Notes: generated from the letters alone by a model not told the origin. A DNA stretch of 64,000 nt from Oryzias latipes (GCF_002234675.1 NC_019881.2:13501825-13565824); one strand, 5' to 3'. Shown: positions 48,301 through 60,945, counted from the first letter of the stretch. Program-made: numbers and translations.

Positions 48301-51300
48301 TGTAAATGACACGTGTTTGCTAGTGGTCATGTGATTTAATAGTGCAGTTAAGATTTATAAATAAATGTATAGTTTTCAATCTTTATGTTTTCGTGTATGT
48401 ACTGTAAACTGCTTTTAGGAGGCCTTTTAGTTTCTTGGTGGTCCCCTTTCCCACATTAACAACTTTTTTTTTTGCTACAAAGTTTACATTTAATTGTCAT
48501 TTCTCATCACAAATCAAATGTTTATGAATTAAATTGTAATATTTTAGCAATGATTCTCAGCAGAGTGGAGAAACATTGGTTGCAGAAATGCTACTTTGAC
48601 TCAGTCAAAAATAAAGATGCAAAGCACAAATGCACATTTTTTACAATTTAAACATGTATATTAGCATAAAATCACACAGACTTTTCTTTTCTATTTTTGC
48701 TCCTATTTGGACAACTTTTCATTTTTGAACAAACATTTCTATAATAATTTACACACATGTAAAGGTGACCCTGAATACTGAAAGACATTTTTCCCAAGGT
48801 TTTATTTGAACATCAAATTCACCAATTTTTCTTTTACATATAATCTATTACACCCTAATCTATATTACATCAATAAGGTTTAATGGGATACAAACTAAGA
48901 TCAATGAGAGCAGATGAAATACTAAACAAATACAAATTTCCTAAGGAAAGGCTAGAAAGCTGAAGATGCCCCTTACAGTCAGTCCAATTGATGAAGTCGG
49001 ACTCTTTTGCTCACTGGTAATCCTTTAAGTCCAAAATCCTAAATTTTTTTTAATCTTTTAAGTCTTGTTATATAAAATGATTGGTAGGCTGGGTCTGAGA
49101 CATTGATGGTATTTATAGGAAAATGTTGTATCTATTTAATGAAGATGTTTAGCAATAATTCTTGTTTAAATGTCCTTTATCGCTGCATTGCAGTTACAGA
49201 TATTTACCACAAGAGGGTGCTATAGGGTCTGGAAAACAAGAATTAGCTTTTAGAGTGATTTTTTTTTTCCATATAGTTTCTTTTAGTTTATTTTCTGCAA
49301 AGGTTGTGAATAAAAAACAAAGTGTCTCCATAAATGTTGAAATTTTAACTGCTGGTTTTTCTGTTTCTTGTCCTCTGCAGACACTGTCTTCAGCTGTGGT
49401 CCAGGTGTACACAGGTGATAGGAATGGCAGCTGGAACAAGAGATGCTGCGGGGTGGCCTGTCTGGTCAAAGACAACCCCCAACGTTCATACTTCATCAGA
49501 GTCTTTGACATCAAGGTAGCTTCAAGTCAATCTTCACTTTTACTTAAAGACTAGTAAAAGCACATTTTATAGTCAAACAATCCAAATATTTAGCATTAAA
49601 AGCTTCAGCAACTGTTAGATCCAGTTAGATTTGTTGGTTAATAAATGTGGTTGTCTCGTTTGTTTCTTGATGACAGGATGGCAGAATGATGTACGAACAG
49701 GAATTATACCAAGACTTCAAGATGCAGATGCCCAGGACTTATTTTGCAACATTTGCTGGAGATGTGAGTTCTCCGTTCGGAAAGAAAAATCCAGTTTTCT
49801 AAATGCACATTTCTGTGGACAAATACTTCCCTTCTTTTCGTAAAACCGCAGTTAGAGAAATCAAACTCTTTTGTGGGTTGTAGACATTAAATATAGTTGT
49901 TTCATATCCTTCAACTGTCCTAAAATAAAATAAGATTAATCTAGTATTTAGAACATTTTTGTTACCAAATTTTAATATCTTTTTTTTAATTTACTAATGG
50001 AATTTTCAAGAACATAAATGTTATTTCCATGAAATAATAGTTCAGAACTACTGCAAAAATGTCCAAAGTATGTGTGTGACACAGAAGAATAGCAGACAGG
50101 ACTGATCGGAACTAGTGAACAGTTCTGTATACATTTTCCCGCATGTGCTTTCTGACAGACGTGTCAAGTGGGCTTAAACTTTGCCAACGAGGAGGAAGCA
50201 AAGCGTTTCAGAGGCAGCGTGTCAGAACTGATGGGAAGAAGACAGAGGAGAACTGGTACCTTCCCTTTTTCCTCAGCTTTGATCTCATAAAAAAAAAAGA
50301 CAAGATTTACAACTTTTGTGTGTGGAAAAAAACTTCTTTTTGACATCTGGCGTGTAAAGCACTAAATTGGAAATGGATTTTAATAATAAAAAGTAATGGA
50401 TGCAAATACTTAAACAAGTTGACTGTAAATGTAGCAGCTGATGTTCTATCGGATAGATCCGGCTGGATTAGCACTGTACTGCTTATCCAATCCACCTTTT
50501 TTATTTAGTTAAACTTGCTTCAAAGACATTTGGAGCACAAAAAAATGAAAATGTAAACTTGTCTTTTTTTTTTTTTTAACTGTATTGACACAGAACTGAG
50601 CAAAAAAAAAAACACTGATAAAAGGTGTAACCCTATAATTTATTAAAACCTTATTCCAACTATGAAGCAGAAATCCAGCGGGGCTAAAACATATTTTTCA
50701 GACACCGATTCTACTAGTTGTGATCTCTGATGAACATTACAGACTTCTCTCATCTTTTTAAATTGGTGAACTTCCATAAGCTATGACTGATGAATAGCAG
50801 TGGCTGTAATTTATCATTTTCCTTCATGTTTTTCTTTGCTCAGGTCCGTGTTCTGCTGCCGTTCGGTTCTTGTTCTAATCTCTTGCGGTCTCTTTCCTGC
50901 TCAAACTCTCCAACCTGTCACTGCTTAAGCTGTTACTCCGATGTTTGGGCTACACACTGAGGCACAAGTTGTGCTTCTAGCTTTTTGTTTCACAAAAACT
51001 AATCACAAATCCAATAAACTGGTGCTGCAAGAAAAAAAATAGATTTGTCAAAGTCACAAATTATTATTATTATTAGTGTTCCACACACAGCTTTAGGAAA
51101 AGCTGATAATAAACGAAAAAGACATTGATCCTGTTTTGTTATATTTTCATTTCTTTCGGCACCATCATTTGTTTGGAGCTCAGAATATCAGTTTTGATTT
51201 CCTCATAGGAACAAACGTTCACTGTTATAGTGTCATGGTTTTTATACAGCCGTCTTTCTTTTACTTTCTTTCTTTGACATTTCTTTCAGATGGATCGTTC

Positions 51301-54300
51301 TCTGCCGCCGTTTCTCCTCCAAACCCTTTTGTATTTAACACTTATAACCTCGTTTCTGTTTACCTTCCAAATACTAGACAAACAAGCAATTAGGACCTTA
51401 AGTAATTCATGTTTGTGTCCAGCTCTGAGACTCTGTGCTTTCATCAACCCCACTTTTCATATTTTATTCAGTAAGGGCAATCAATTCAAGTTTCCTCCTA
51501 AATCCACTAACTGACCTTTTATTCTGAAAACCTCCGATCTTTGCTGCTCCTGCACAATCCCGCCGACTCCTGCGCCAAAACCTCAAATGATCCTCCTTCT
51601 CTCCTAATGCTAACACCGATTAACACAACCTGCTGCTCAGCCACGGATTGTAATGATATAATTTGTGTTTTCACAGAGAAGAGACGTGGCCCTGCAGATG
51701 GTATGTTTGTTGAGTTTTTGTATGTTTCCTTTTGAAAAGCCAGCTAACTGTGACATGGGATTGTATTTATTTGTCACAAATGTCACATTTTTTGTGATTT
51801 TTTTTTTTCACAAGTTGATTCTTCCTGTTTTCACCGTGAAAACCTTTAAATTTTTTAAACCAAAGACATGAAATTCATTACTTTGTCGATTTTAGACTTT
51901 TCTTTTACCCATTAGGATAAAAGGTGATTCCTCACTTTTTGCTGTGAGCATTTCTGAAACAAATGTCCATAAAGTCCAGAAGTAAAAATAGAGGTAAAAC
52001 AAATAAAACCACACCTGGTTTATACCATGACATCTTTTAATCCCCTTTAAATTTGGTCATGTGACTCCTCAAAAAACCTTTGTTGAAGTGTGTTCACCTG
52101 CTGATCAAAGACAGGAGACTCCAAAAAAAACGTAAGGATTTTCTATAGTCTCCACTAGATATCAGTTTATGTGAACTAGGTGATGTTCTTTTTGGGTAAT
52201 CTTCCATCTCCTGATGTCTGTCACTACCTCTTTAGCCTTGTAGATGTAAATGATCACACTGCTGTCTTTATTCTGCTTGGTCAGGTGAGCCAGAAACACC
52301 CTGACCCTCTGAGGTCCAACTATCTCGCACAATGCTGTGGAATAGCATGGGGCTCAAAACACTGCTCTGTGGTACCCCGCAGCTCTGAGGTTCTTAAGAT
52401 CGAGTCTTGTGTCTAGTCTGTGGTTCTTGAGTTCGAGTCGTGTGTCTAGTCTTAAGTACTTCAGGTCAAGCCTGAAGCTGTCAAGTGTCATGTCAAGTCC
52501 TGAGTACTTGAGGACAAGTCGCATGTCAAGTCCTAAGTTCATAAGGTCGAGTCTTGTCAAATCCAAACTTCTTGAGGTTAAACCTCACCAAGTCAGTAGA
52601 CCTTGAGTCTTGTGTCAATTCTGAAGTCCTTGAGGTCAAGTCTTTAGTATTGAAGCCAAGTCACAGGTTAAATCTGAAGTCCGCGTCTCTGCGACTCAAC
52701 TGTGACACGAGTCAAAGTCCCTATGACTACCATGTTCTTTCCAAAGTGATGTCACTTTTTTTCTGAGTCAAACTGCAGTTTTAGGACTACAGTTGTCGCT
52801 TTCAAAGACACAACTGGAAATGAAAATGAAAAGTTGCTGAAGGTCATTCCTGTGATCTTCTGAAAAATGTTCCACTTCCTATCTTTGTGCGTCATCAAAG
52901 GGTTTCAGTTTGTGAAAGACAATGTCTCTGTGTTTCTCTTTATCTCTTAATCCTCTGTCATTTGTCGTGTCTTGCTCTGCCTTTTTCACCTGCTGCCCTT
53001 TCCTGTTCCTCCTGTCCTCAGTTGCCCTCTGCTCTGTATTTCATCCGTCCCAGGTCTCTGCCTTTCTCGCTCTTTGTTTCACCCCCACTGATTCACCATT
53101 TTTTCTTTAACCTCCTAGATTAGTGTGAGATTATGTCGGGGGGATGGATTTTAATGGTTACGTAAAGGCCAGCGCCAAATCCCGACGGATTTTCTGGGAT
53201 TAGATGCGTTTGTGTGTGTTTTGTAGGAAAGAGCCAGAGGGGATTGTGGGTGGAGAAATGATCATTGCTCGCCAAGCGCAATATTTCAAGTCAAACCAGA
53301 AAGGAGGATTGATGGATGTCCTTTGTCCTCTCTTGATCAGTGTTGACTCTTTTGACGATGCTGAATGTCTGCATGTTTAGGGACGTTTGGATGATTTTTG
53401 AAAGTTTTTATTGGATCGTTTTGGCTTTTGAAAGAAGAAACTTTTATTAGAATTAGTTGGACTACGTTTTTCCCGATGAGCTTTTCTCTTAATCGATGGA
53501 TAAAATCCAAATTGGATGCGTTTAGTTCCTTTTAAAATGCATTTATATCCAATTCTACCCACCTTCGCCATGCCGAGCCTTCAGCTACGATGATGTTCTG
53601 CACCACCTTTCTTTCCAACCCCTCTGAGGAACTCAATTGCGACGGTGGAGGAGCGGCAGCCGCTGCCGTAGGGGGTGGAGGTCTGGGCCCGTGCTGCCTG
53701 TCCTCGTTGCACTGCCTGGTTCTCCCCCAGGATGAACTTTACCCGCCCCTCTCAAACCCCGCCGCTCGCCTCTCCCTTTGCACAGAGGAGCGAGCTTGCA
53801 GCTTTGTGGGTAAAATGCTGTTAGACGTCAACCTGAGCCCCTGCAGGTCAGGAGGGGGCAGGTGTATTTGGGACAGGGTGAGAAGGCGACACAGCCGCTC
53901 AGCATCACCTAGCCAAAACTCCCACAGTCCATGTAGAGATGATTCAAGAGGTATGTGAGACAAAAATGAAAAATGGTTTTGTTTCACAAGTTGGTTCAAA
54001 CAGTTCTTAGGAAACATGCAGGGAAAGAACACGACTAACTGTGAGCTAATGAGACCTTATTGATTATGTTTCTTTGTTGTTTTATGTTTTTTTTTTACTA
54101 ACTCGTCACTGTCCATCCATTTCACTTGCATAAGAAGATCCACCCCTCTGCACTGTTGCGTAACTATAAAATAGTTGTTCTGCGTCCCGTTAAAACTGTA
54201 CAAACCTTCATCTGCAGATGTAAACGAATTCAGAAGCAAACAAAATGAAATGGTTCCACAGGTGATTCCAGGTGTGCGACCAGGAATGGTCATCAAGTTC

Positions 54301-57300
54301 CACCTCTCATTGCTCCTTTGACATATCCGCGCCTTAACTTTCCATCTGTTCCGGTCATTCTGCAGGACCCGCGTTGCCCATGGCGACCGTAGACATCAAA
54401 AACCCAGAGATCGACAAGGAACACCGCAATTCCAACTTCAAACAGATCAACATCAACACGTCATTCCCCAGGAGGGAGAAAAAGAACAAGGGAGGAGGGG
54501 GGAAGAAGAAGAAGCTGACCAAAGCTGACATCGGCACACCCAGCAACTTCCAGTGAGATTTTTAGTTTTTATTTTTAGTTATGTTTGTTTAGTGCAGCCT
54601 GGAAAAACAACAACCTGACAAAGCTTATGTCCACCCGCATGAAACCTTAAATGGTTGCTGTGAAAAGATTATTTCTAATTTTAGCCCAAAAAAATCAATG
54701 CAAATGCATTTCTCTCTGTTATAATTGAAATCATCTCAGTGAATTATTTGTTGGTAGGTTTTTTTTGTCATTTACTAATCATTTTATTGATAATTCTCAT
54801 CATTTCATTGTCTGTAAACGCCGGAAAAAGCTAAAGCTTTTTAAAGCATGATTTGGAATGGATTTGACCATAAATGTGGATTATTTTGTCCTCTGCCTTT
54901 AGGAGATATTCTAAGAATACATATTTTACATTTCAAGTTGAGAACTGTATTAACTAAGTGGAGTTTAAAAATAAATCTATGAAGTTTAAAAAAAAAATAC
55001 AATTGGAATATACTATTATTGTTATCTCTGAGAAGGAGATGTAAACCCTACTATGGGGTGTTTTTAAAAGTTATTGCAAAGTTATCTTGTCATGTTTTAC
55101 CATATAAACTGTAGCTCGCTCAGATTTGAGGCTAACATCCCATCCGATTAACTGAGATAAATTCGGTCATCTTCATGTTATACACCAGCAGTCCACTAGG
55201 GGTCAGCTATTTACTCACTTCCTTGTTATAGTATCTCACATCAGGTTTACAGGAAACAGTTTTTCTGAAGGGATATCTGCCTTTCTGGCTTCTGCTTCAC
55301 ATCTTTTTTTTCTCTTTTCCAGACATCTGGGTCATGTAGGATGGGATCCAAACACAGGCTTTGATGTAAGCAGCATTCATGTTGCATCTCTGCACCCTTT
55401 GAACGGTGACATCGTGTCTGAGAACCGAGCCCAAGTGTCTGACATTTGTGTGCCGCTTTTTTATTTGTCAATAAGAGGTCATTTAAAAATCCAATCTGAG
55501 CTTCAGAATTTTTAAGATGATCTTTGTGATGAAGTTCTTGAGATTTTTCAGGAGGAACGCCTCCTCGTGATTCATGGCCTCATTCCAAAGGCGGCATAAT
55601 CTGTAATGATGGATTTAGGATCCTGCGGCTCAGAAAGCTTAGTCAGTCTACAGATGGAAAGAAAACATGAAATGCAGCAACTCGTGCTTGTTTGTGCTAA
55701 GACGGAAATTTCTTTAATTTACTTGTTTGACAGTTATTTTGTTTGTTTGTTTTTTACAGTGAAATCCGTTTTCAAGCACAAAATTTCAATTTTAGCTCCT
55801 CTTTTCAGCTCTTTACATTAAATATATATCTATGCAAAAACATCTATATTTTTCGAAATATAAAAACAAATATTTTGAGAATAAGAAAGAAATATGCACT
55901 TCTGTCAAAATTTGTCTTCAGGCCACTAGGTGGCAGCACTTACAGCTGTTATTGTCGGGTGCATCAGTTTGTTGTTTGGCAGCATTAAAATACAGATAAA
56001 AAAAGCCTTATTTAAGAAGTGAAATGCTTAGAATGACAGAAGAATAAGAATACTTTTTTGGGGGAAATGAACATGAAAATAATGAATTGACACTCTAAAT
56101 TCACACAGAGTTTAACCTGAACATGTCCAGATTAAATTAAAATGTTTCTCATGTTTGGAACTTTTTTTCCTCTCTCCCAGCTGAACAACCTGGATCCTGA
56201 GCTGAAGAACTTGTTTGACATGTGTGGCATCTCTGAGACTGACCTGAAGGATAAGGAGACCTCCAAGCAGATTTACGACATTATCGAGAAGAGTGGAGGC
56301 GTGGAAGCCGTGAAAAACGAGCTACGTAGACAAGGTAAGAAAAGGAGAGGCCGTACTCGCTGGTACAGCGCTCCTTGGAATGAAAAAACGAGAACTGTTC
56401 AAACCTGCAGGAAACTATCCGTGTGTTTGACGGGTTTGTCATTTGAAGACGGTCTAACATGGTGGTGGTTTTATCCTCAGGTCCACCCCGGTTGAGTGGT
56501 AGGTTTCTGTGCATGACCTGCTCCATGCTTTAGACTCTGCATGCAGGACTGAACTGTAGAAAGCCTTTGATTGACAGCCCTCAGCGTGTTTTAACCTTTG
56601 CTGTTTTGCACATCTGAACTGAACGTTCTGCCGTTCTCAGATTCTCTGCAGGACGTTTTCTGGAACCCGTTTTGTGCCGTGTTGCGTCTTTAAACTCTGC
56701 TTTTGCCGTGTATCTTCACTTGCCTTTTATTTTGAAACCTTTTTAAAGCACCAAACTGATTTTCAAAGCATGTTTTTAGTTTGATTCTTGGTGCTCACAA
56801 GTTTTTACATTTTTTTTATTATGAAGTTTAGCAGCAAAACAAGCTTGTTGAGGTTTCTGAAGGTTTTAACTTATGAGCAATAGGAGGGAAGGCTCCCCCC
56901 TGTGGCTTGATCCTGTACTGCATGTCAAAATCAAACTTAAAGAAATTACCAAACAATTTGGTTTTTCTTTAGAATGTTGTTGGTCATTCTGAGCTATTGG
57001 TACCCCCTAAAAATGTATTTAATAAAGTTAAATCTAAAGTCATTTTTACCTAAATTCTAAATTTTTGCACAATAATGTTTCAATCGTTTTCTAATCATCT
57101 TTTTCTACAGCTCCTCCCCCCCCACCTCCCTCCAGAGGTGGGCCCCCCCCTCCGCCCCCCCACCACAACAGCTCAGGCCCTCCGCCTCCTCCCCCTCCTC
57201 CCTCCCGTGGTGGTCGAGGCGCCCCACCGCCCCCTCCCCCCTCCAGAGCTCCGGTTTCTGCGCCGCCTCCTCCCCCTCCCTCCAGAGGAGGGGGCATGCC

Positions 57301-58578
57301 CGCTCCCCCTCCGCCCCCGCCCAGCCGGGGCTTTCACCCGCCTCCCCCTCCGCCAGCTCACGCCTCCGTGCCTGCCGCCCCGCCGCCACCCCCTCCGCCT
57401 CCCCCTTCATTTTCAACACCAGCCAGCAGTGGTGGGCCTCCTCCACCTCCTCCCCCCCCACCTCCAGGTCCACCGCCTGTCGCCCCCCCAATGCCCTCTA
57501 CGGAGGCTAACGGGGGAGAAAAGTCGGCGCTGCTGAGCCAGATCAGAGAAGGAGCCCAGCTGAAGAAGGTGGACCAGAAAGAGAGGCCGGTGTCCAGCAC
57601 CGGCAGAGACGCACTTCTGGACCAAATCCGACAAGGGATCCAACTGAAAACCGTAAGTGTTCTGATCCGTCAGAACCCGGGTCCAAATGTCAGCACTACT
57701 CTATAACTGCTCTGTGTCCACATCGCTTCAACAGAGGGATGAGAACACGGACTCTGCACCGGCCCCCTCCACCCCTTCAGCGGGCATCGTCGGAGCTCTG
57801 ATGGAAGTCATTCAGAGGAGGAAGGCCATTCATTCCTCAGGTGGGACAGCAGCTTTTCAGCTCCTCAAATGTCTAAAAAATCATATATTTTAGATCATTT
57901 CTGACCATTTAGGAAACATATGAAGCTGTAAGGGATGTGAGTTAAAGCACCACTCCAATAAAAATGGTGTTTATGGTGTTTTTAACTTGTTTTTGTGGCG
58001 TTTTTCGATGATAAAGGGCATTTATTAGGAATTTTAAGTTTAAATGAGCATTTCTCAGTGTATTTTTTTATTCCAATCCCTGCTCCGCTCCATTCTGATT
58101 CATTCACTTGTAGATGACTAGATTCCTTTTCCTCGTCTGAGCTGGCGTCTGGCTCTTTATGGCTGAATCGCCAATTCTTTTGCACACCGAGCTTGTGTTG
58201 CGTGTTCAAGAATGCGCAGAACGCAGGTTCTTAAACGCCCCGCACCAACAGTCCCACCCACAACTGTGAAGTGAATTTCTGTTAAACGTCTGCCACTCTG
58301 TAGAAACTGTTCTAGAAAATGATCCGCATTTCTTGATTGTGGATTAAAAATCCGGCAATAATAATCTCTAAACTGGGAACGCTTTTAAAATGGTGATGAT
58401 CCAAGTGGAACTTTAACTAAAACGTGTTCCACTTACTGAACAAACATCGGCCTTCAGTCTTTTTGTTTCTCATTTTAAAGACAAAAGCTAACTTGTTATA
58501 TTTATATTGTCCACAGATGAAGACGACGACGATGATGATGAGGAGGACTCTGAGGAAGAGGATGAATGGGACGACTAG
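42375..58578 (+). CDS. wasl: Neural Wiskott-Aldrich syndrome protein (N-WASP)
   Basis: Coding exons: 42375-42479, 49381-49515, 49677-49763, 50159-50255, 51677-51700 (24-bp microexon), 54366-54552, 55323-55365, 56181-56334, 57111-57652, 57735-57840, 58517-58578. All introns are GT-AG and all phases agree, giving 1542 bases and 513 residues (human 505). N-WASP links Cdc42, PIP2 and SH3 proteins to Arp2/3-driven actin branching at membranes. Domains in order: WH1 (about 20-140, with [15 protein letters not shown] and [14 protein letters not shown]), basic patch (about 184-199), CRIB (about 205-222, [18 protein letters not shown]), autoinhibitory segment with the phosphorylatable Tyr258 (QIYDIIEK), proline-rich region (278-410), WH2 repeats at about 414-431 ([14 protein letters not shown]) and 443-458 ([13 protein letters not shown]), central helix ([11 protein letters not shown]) and acidic tail ending DEWDD. 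Intron 1 is 6.9 kb. Whether this is the a or b fish paralogue cannot be told. Confidence 0.97.
43527..44104 (+). mobile_element. NIGAI-type element with the longest short frame (wasl intron 1)
   Basis: Starts AAAGTCTCACTTCGATCATC and ends ATCTGAGTGGGTCCTTAA. It holds a 68-codon open frame (43775-43981) beginning [20 protein letters not shown], followed by [15 protein letters not shown]. Out of frame just before it is the shared 5' leader (GTTGTGGGCGAGACTGTTG, CACCCTCCCTTCCCGTCATCC). Confidence 0.8.
44105..45647. other. wasl intron 1, unexplained open frames
   Basis: Minus-strand frames of 132 codons (44569-44171) and 83 codons (44910-44659), and a plus frame of 146 codons (45195-45635), lie here. 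None shows a recognised domain, so none is called. Confidence 0.35.
45648..46186 (-). mobile_element. NIGAI-type element (wasl intron 1)
   Basis: Reversed copy from AAAGACCCACTATGATGAAAATTG to GATGATTGAAGTGGGATTTTAAAG. The frame region survives as DNA (GATGCATGTACGTCTTTGTTTTCCTCGTCTGAAC..GGCTCCAGACTGTG) but starts with changed codons. Confidence 0.75.
47755..47955 (+). mobile_element. NIGAI-type element, 3' fragment
   Basis: Matches only the last third, from GCATATTTTCTACGTCACAAATA to CACCAGAGTGGGTCATTAA. Confidence 0.65.
49207..49222 (+). promoter_or_regulatory. CTCF-like motif (forward)
   Basis: CCACAAGAGGGTGCTA matches the CTCF core CCASYAGRGGGCGCT at most positions. It lies 158 bases upstream of wasl exon 2. 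Confidence 0.4.
52385..52690. repeat. Degenerate minisatellite, GGTCAAGTC units (wasl intron 5)
   Basis: About nine diverged units of roughly 30 bases built on CTTGAGGTCAAGTCTTGTGTC and AGTCCTGAGTACTTGAGG. Units vary in length and sequence, which indicates an old array. Open frames on both strands here are by-products of the repeat. Confidence 0.75.
53590..53950 (+). CDS. wasl: Candidate alternative first exon of wasl (WH1-less isoform)
   Basis: A GC-rich open frame in intron 5 starts at ATG 53590 (second ATG at 53593), with an upstream in-frame stop at 53533-53535. It ends at a strong donor, AGAG|GTATGT, at 53950/53951. Its 361 bases leave one extra base, exactly the phase needed to join wasl exon 6 (G|GACCCGCG), which is 415 bases downstream. 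The 120 residues begin [20 protein letters not shown], contain Ala and Gly runs, and end with an Arg/Ser-rich stretch ([14 protein letters not shown]). The product would be about 484 residues, with this N-terminus in place of WH1 and with the basic, CRIB, polyproline and VCA parts kept. No homologue was recognised. An upstream promoter is plausible at 53140-53580 but not shown. A chance open frame is the alternative. Confidence 0.4.
54553..56180. other. wasl introns 6 and 7
   Basis: AT-rich intron sequence around the 43-bp exon 7. It contains CTCF-like motifs at 55922-55938 and, more weakly, 55193-55206 (CCACTAGGGGTCAG). No repeat was recognised. Confidence 0.5.
55922..55938 (+). promoter_or_regulatory. 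CTCF-like motif (forward), strongest in the window
   Basis: GCCACTAGGTGGCAGCA matches the CTCF consensus CCASYAGRKGGCRS at every core position. Confidence 0.55.
57944..58416 (-). mobile_element. NIGAI-type element (wasl intron 10)
   Basis: Reversed copy between the last two coding exons, from AAAGCACCACTCCAATAAAAATGG to GATCCAAGTGGAACTTTAACT. The minus frame 58209-57982 keeps EPDASSDEE, then [12 protein letters not shown]. Confidence 0.75.
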
Positions 58579-59629
58579 CAATTTATTATTTTTTTCCCCC
58601 TCCAACCCTGAAATTATAGTGACACTAAAATCTGTTTTTGTCTGTTTTAAAGTGAAACGATTGATTTCAAGTTTCTAAACTTAAATGTCCTCACAGTTGC
58701 TGTACATTTTTGTTGCCTTTATGCTTTTTTTTATTATTATTATTCTGTGCAATACCTCATTAATCTGTAAATGGCATTTTCACTTCAGGTTGATTCTTCA
58801 TCTGTCAACTGAACCCCTGACGTTTGATTACAACTCTTTGTTTCTGTCATTTCTTTGTTCTTTTTCTTTGTGTAACACACTATGTTGCTTCCTGTTCTTC
58901 ACTTGGTTGATCAAACATTCTGTTATATCTGCTGCTTGGCATCCCCCATCAGCTCTACGTCACATATCCTCAAAACAATGTGCAATTTTTGACAAAAATC
59001 TCTTTTAAAATTAGAGCTGAATGTCTTTTTTTCTGTATATTTTGGTCAGTAACTGAGGAGGGCTTGCGAGATAGTTAGACCAGTTTTGACAAACCTTTGA
59101 TCTATTGTATCATTAAGAGGGAAAAAAAAGTACTATTTTCATACCCTACTGCTCCGTAGTTTATTTTTTACACATTCAGAAACTCCTAGTTTAGTGTTCA
59201 TATTTTCTTAAAATGAAGAAAACACTCAACTTTTTTTTAAATCTTTTTTTGTTTTGGAAAAGTAGCACATTAGGCTGTGGACTGTAAATTTGCTCCAGAG
59301 TTGTCTTGTTATATTTTTGCACCGATTGTTTGACAGGAAAATTTCTGTCTCGTGCATTATGGGATATATAAAAAAAATAAAAAAGAATAATGCTTAAAGA
59401 TATGGAGAGAAACGCACATGAACCATGGACATCACACTACGAACAGCAAAGAAAGCAGCCCTGAAGATGTTTGGCTCGCTATAACCGTTTTTGTTCCGGT
59501 CATTGTCACACTACAGATTATGTTGAGTTTGTGCTCTTTTCTTTTCTTTTTTTTTTTTTTTTTTGAAGTATTAATAAATGCCTGTTTGTTGTAACCAGCT
59601 CATTTATCATGTAAAGCTTAAGGAATAAA
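58579..59629 (+). other. wasl: wasl 3' untranslated region with two poly(A) signals
   Basis: About 1.05 kb of AT-rich sequence after the wasl stop. AATAAA occurs at 59573-59578 and 59624-59629. A T-run precedes the first at about 59546-59563. Confidence 0.6.
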
Positions 59630-60431
59630 GACATTTTAGTTTTACACACTTGATGCTTCTAATGGGTCCATAACATGATCCAAATCCAGTCACAGCGCAC
59701 AACGGCAGGTATTTGGCTTTATTTTGCTGACTTTTAAATTAGATGCATTTATTTTAAATAAAAAATCCTTGGATTAAGCATTGGTAATGCTTTCAAGGGG
59801 AAAAAATGGTTCAAAAGTCTTTAAGGATCAATATCATTCACACTTAAAGTGCATTAAGGATTTCTATTTGATGTAATGTATTTTTTTTACAGTTTTAAAA
59901 TTCCAAATCACTTGTATTTTAACTTGAGTTACACCTCTGCAGCTTCTCAGAGGCCAATCTGACAAATTTAACCCCAGCAGTTCCTGTACAACCACAGTGA
60001 CTAAAGCAGGCATGTTACAAAGAACAGTTTTCCTTTAAACGTGTGCATTTAGACCCTTATTTACAGATTGTAAAGTCATTTTTGATGTAATTTATTTATC
60101 GATGATAGAGAAAACTTCAAAACAAGGTATTCATTTTGCACATTTGTTTGCTCTCCAGGTGAAATTCTTGGACAAACTTTACGCTCAAACCATCAATGTG
60201 AATCATGGAACTAAAACAAATTATGACTGACTTTCAATATCAGTGCAGCAAAAAAATAAATATCGCAATATGGCAAGACTTTTTTTTTTTTTTAGCTATC
60301 TCCTCTTAGCAATAAGTAGTATGCTTGAGGTTTATTTTATTAAGTAGGTATAAATGTAGCAAGTATACTACAGATCATGGACATGAACCAACTGATTACT
60401 TCTTTAGAATAAATTGAATCATTTTAAGTTT
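59630..60431. other. Intergenic between convergent wasl and lmod2
   Basis: AT-rich. No gene was recognised. Confidence 0.4.
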
Positions 60432-60945
60432 ACACTGCAAAAAGAGGTAGCCTGAAAAGAGCATTAATCTTAAAAAGAAAATCACTAGAAAATAGTCAAA
60501 TTATCTGTCCATGCAGCAGCAAGAAATTTTATAAGATTTCAAAAAGCAAGAAGTTCTAGACAAGCATTTACAAAAGGAAAAGTAATTTTTAAAAAAAGGT
60601 AACTGTTAAATAAAACTACTCCAAATTCAATGTTATTTAGACCAAAAATAAGTATCTTTCTTTTATTTCTAATCTAATGTTTTGTATTTTTTGAGTTTAG
60701 GTCACTATGATTACAGGGAAATGAAATGACTCCTTTTAGAACAAAAAAAGACATCCTTTTTTGAGTTGTTTTGAGTCTGGAATCAAGTTTTTCATATTTT
60801 TAGATCCTAGCTCTTGATTGGACAAAACATCTGCACTGTGTTGATTTTTGAGAAAAGCCTGGAAAGATTAGTAAAAACAACTTAAAATCTGGTCAAATAA
60901 CTTGAAAGACAAAAAATAAGGTTTCAGATTTTTGCAATTATCAAA
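60432..60945. mobile_element. Possible hAT-type short element (CACTGCAAAAA ends)
   Basis: The left end CACTGCAAAAAG is typical of abundant hAT-derived short elements in fish. The right end is a decayed TTTTTGCAATT. The interior is the usual A/T-rich text with AAGATTT and TTTTGAGTTTAG blocks. No target duplication was confirmed. Confidence 0.35.

Larger units (their letters stand above)
46187..49380. other. wasl intron 1, 3' part
   Basis: AT-rich intron with one partial NIGAI-type copy (47755-47955) and a CTCF-like motif (49207-49222). Nothing else was recognised. Confidence 0.45.

Noticed and set aside
52354..52766. Overlapping Leu/Ser-rich frames on both strands
   Set aside because: By-products of the GGTCAAGTC minisatellite.
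56460..56520. Possible extra wasl exon after CCTCAG at 56479
   Set aside because: GTCCACCCCGGTTGA would stop at once, and exons 8 and 9 join perfectly in phase without it.
57091..57643. Several long minus-strand frames rich in Gly, Arg and Glu
   Set aside because: They are antisense shadows of the proline-rich and WH2 exon of wasl.
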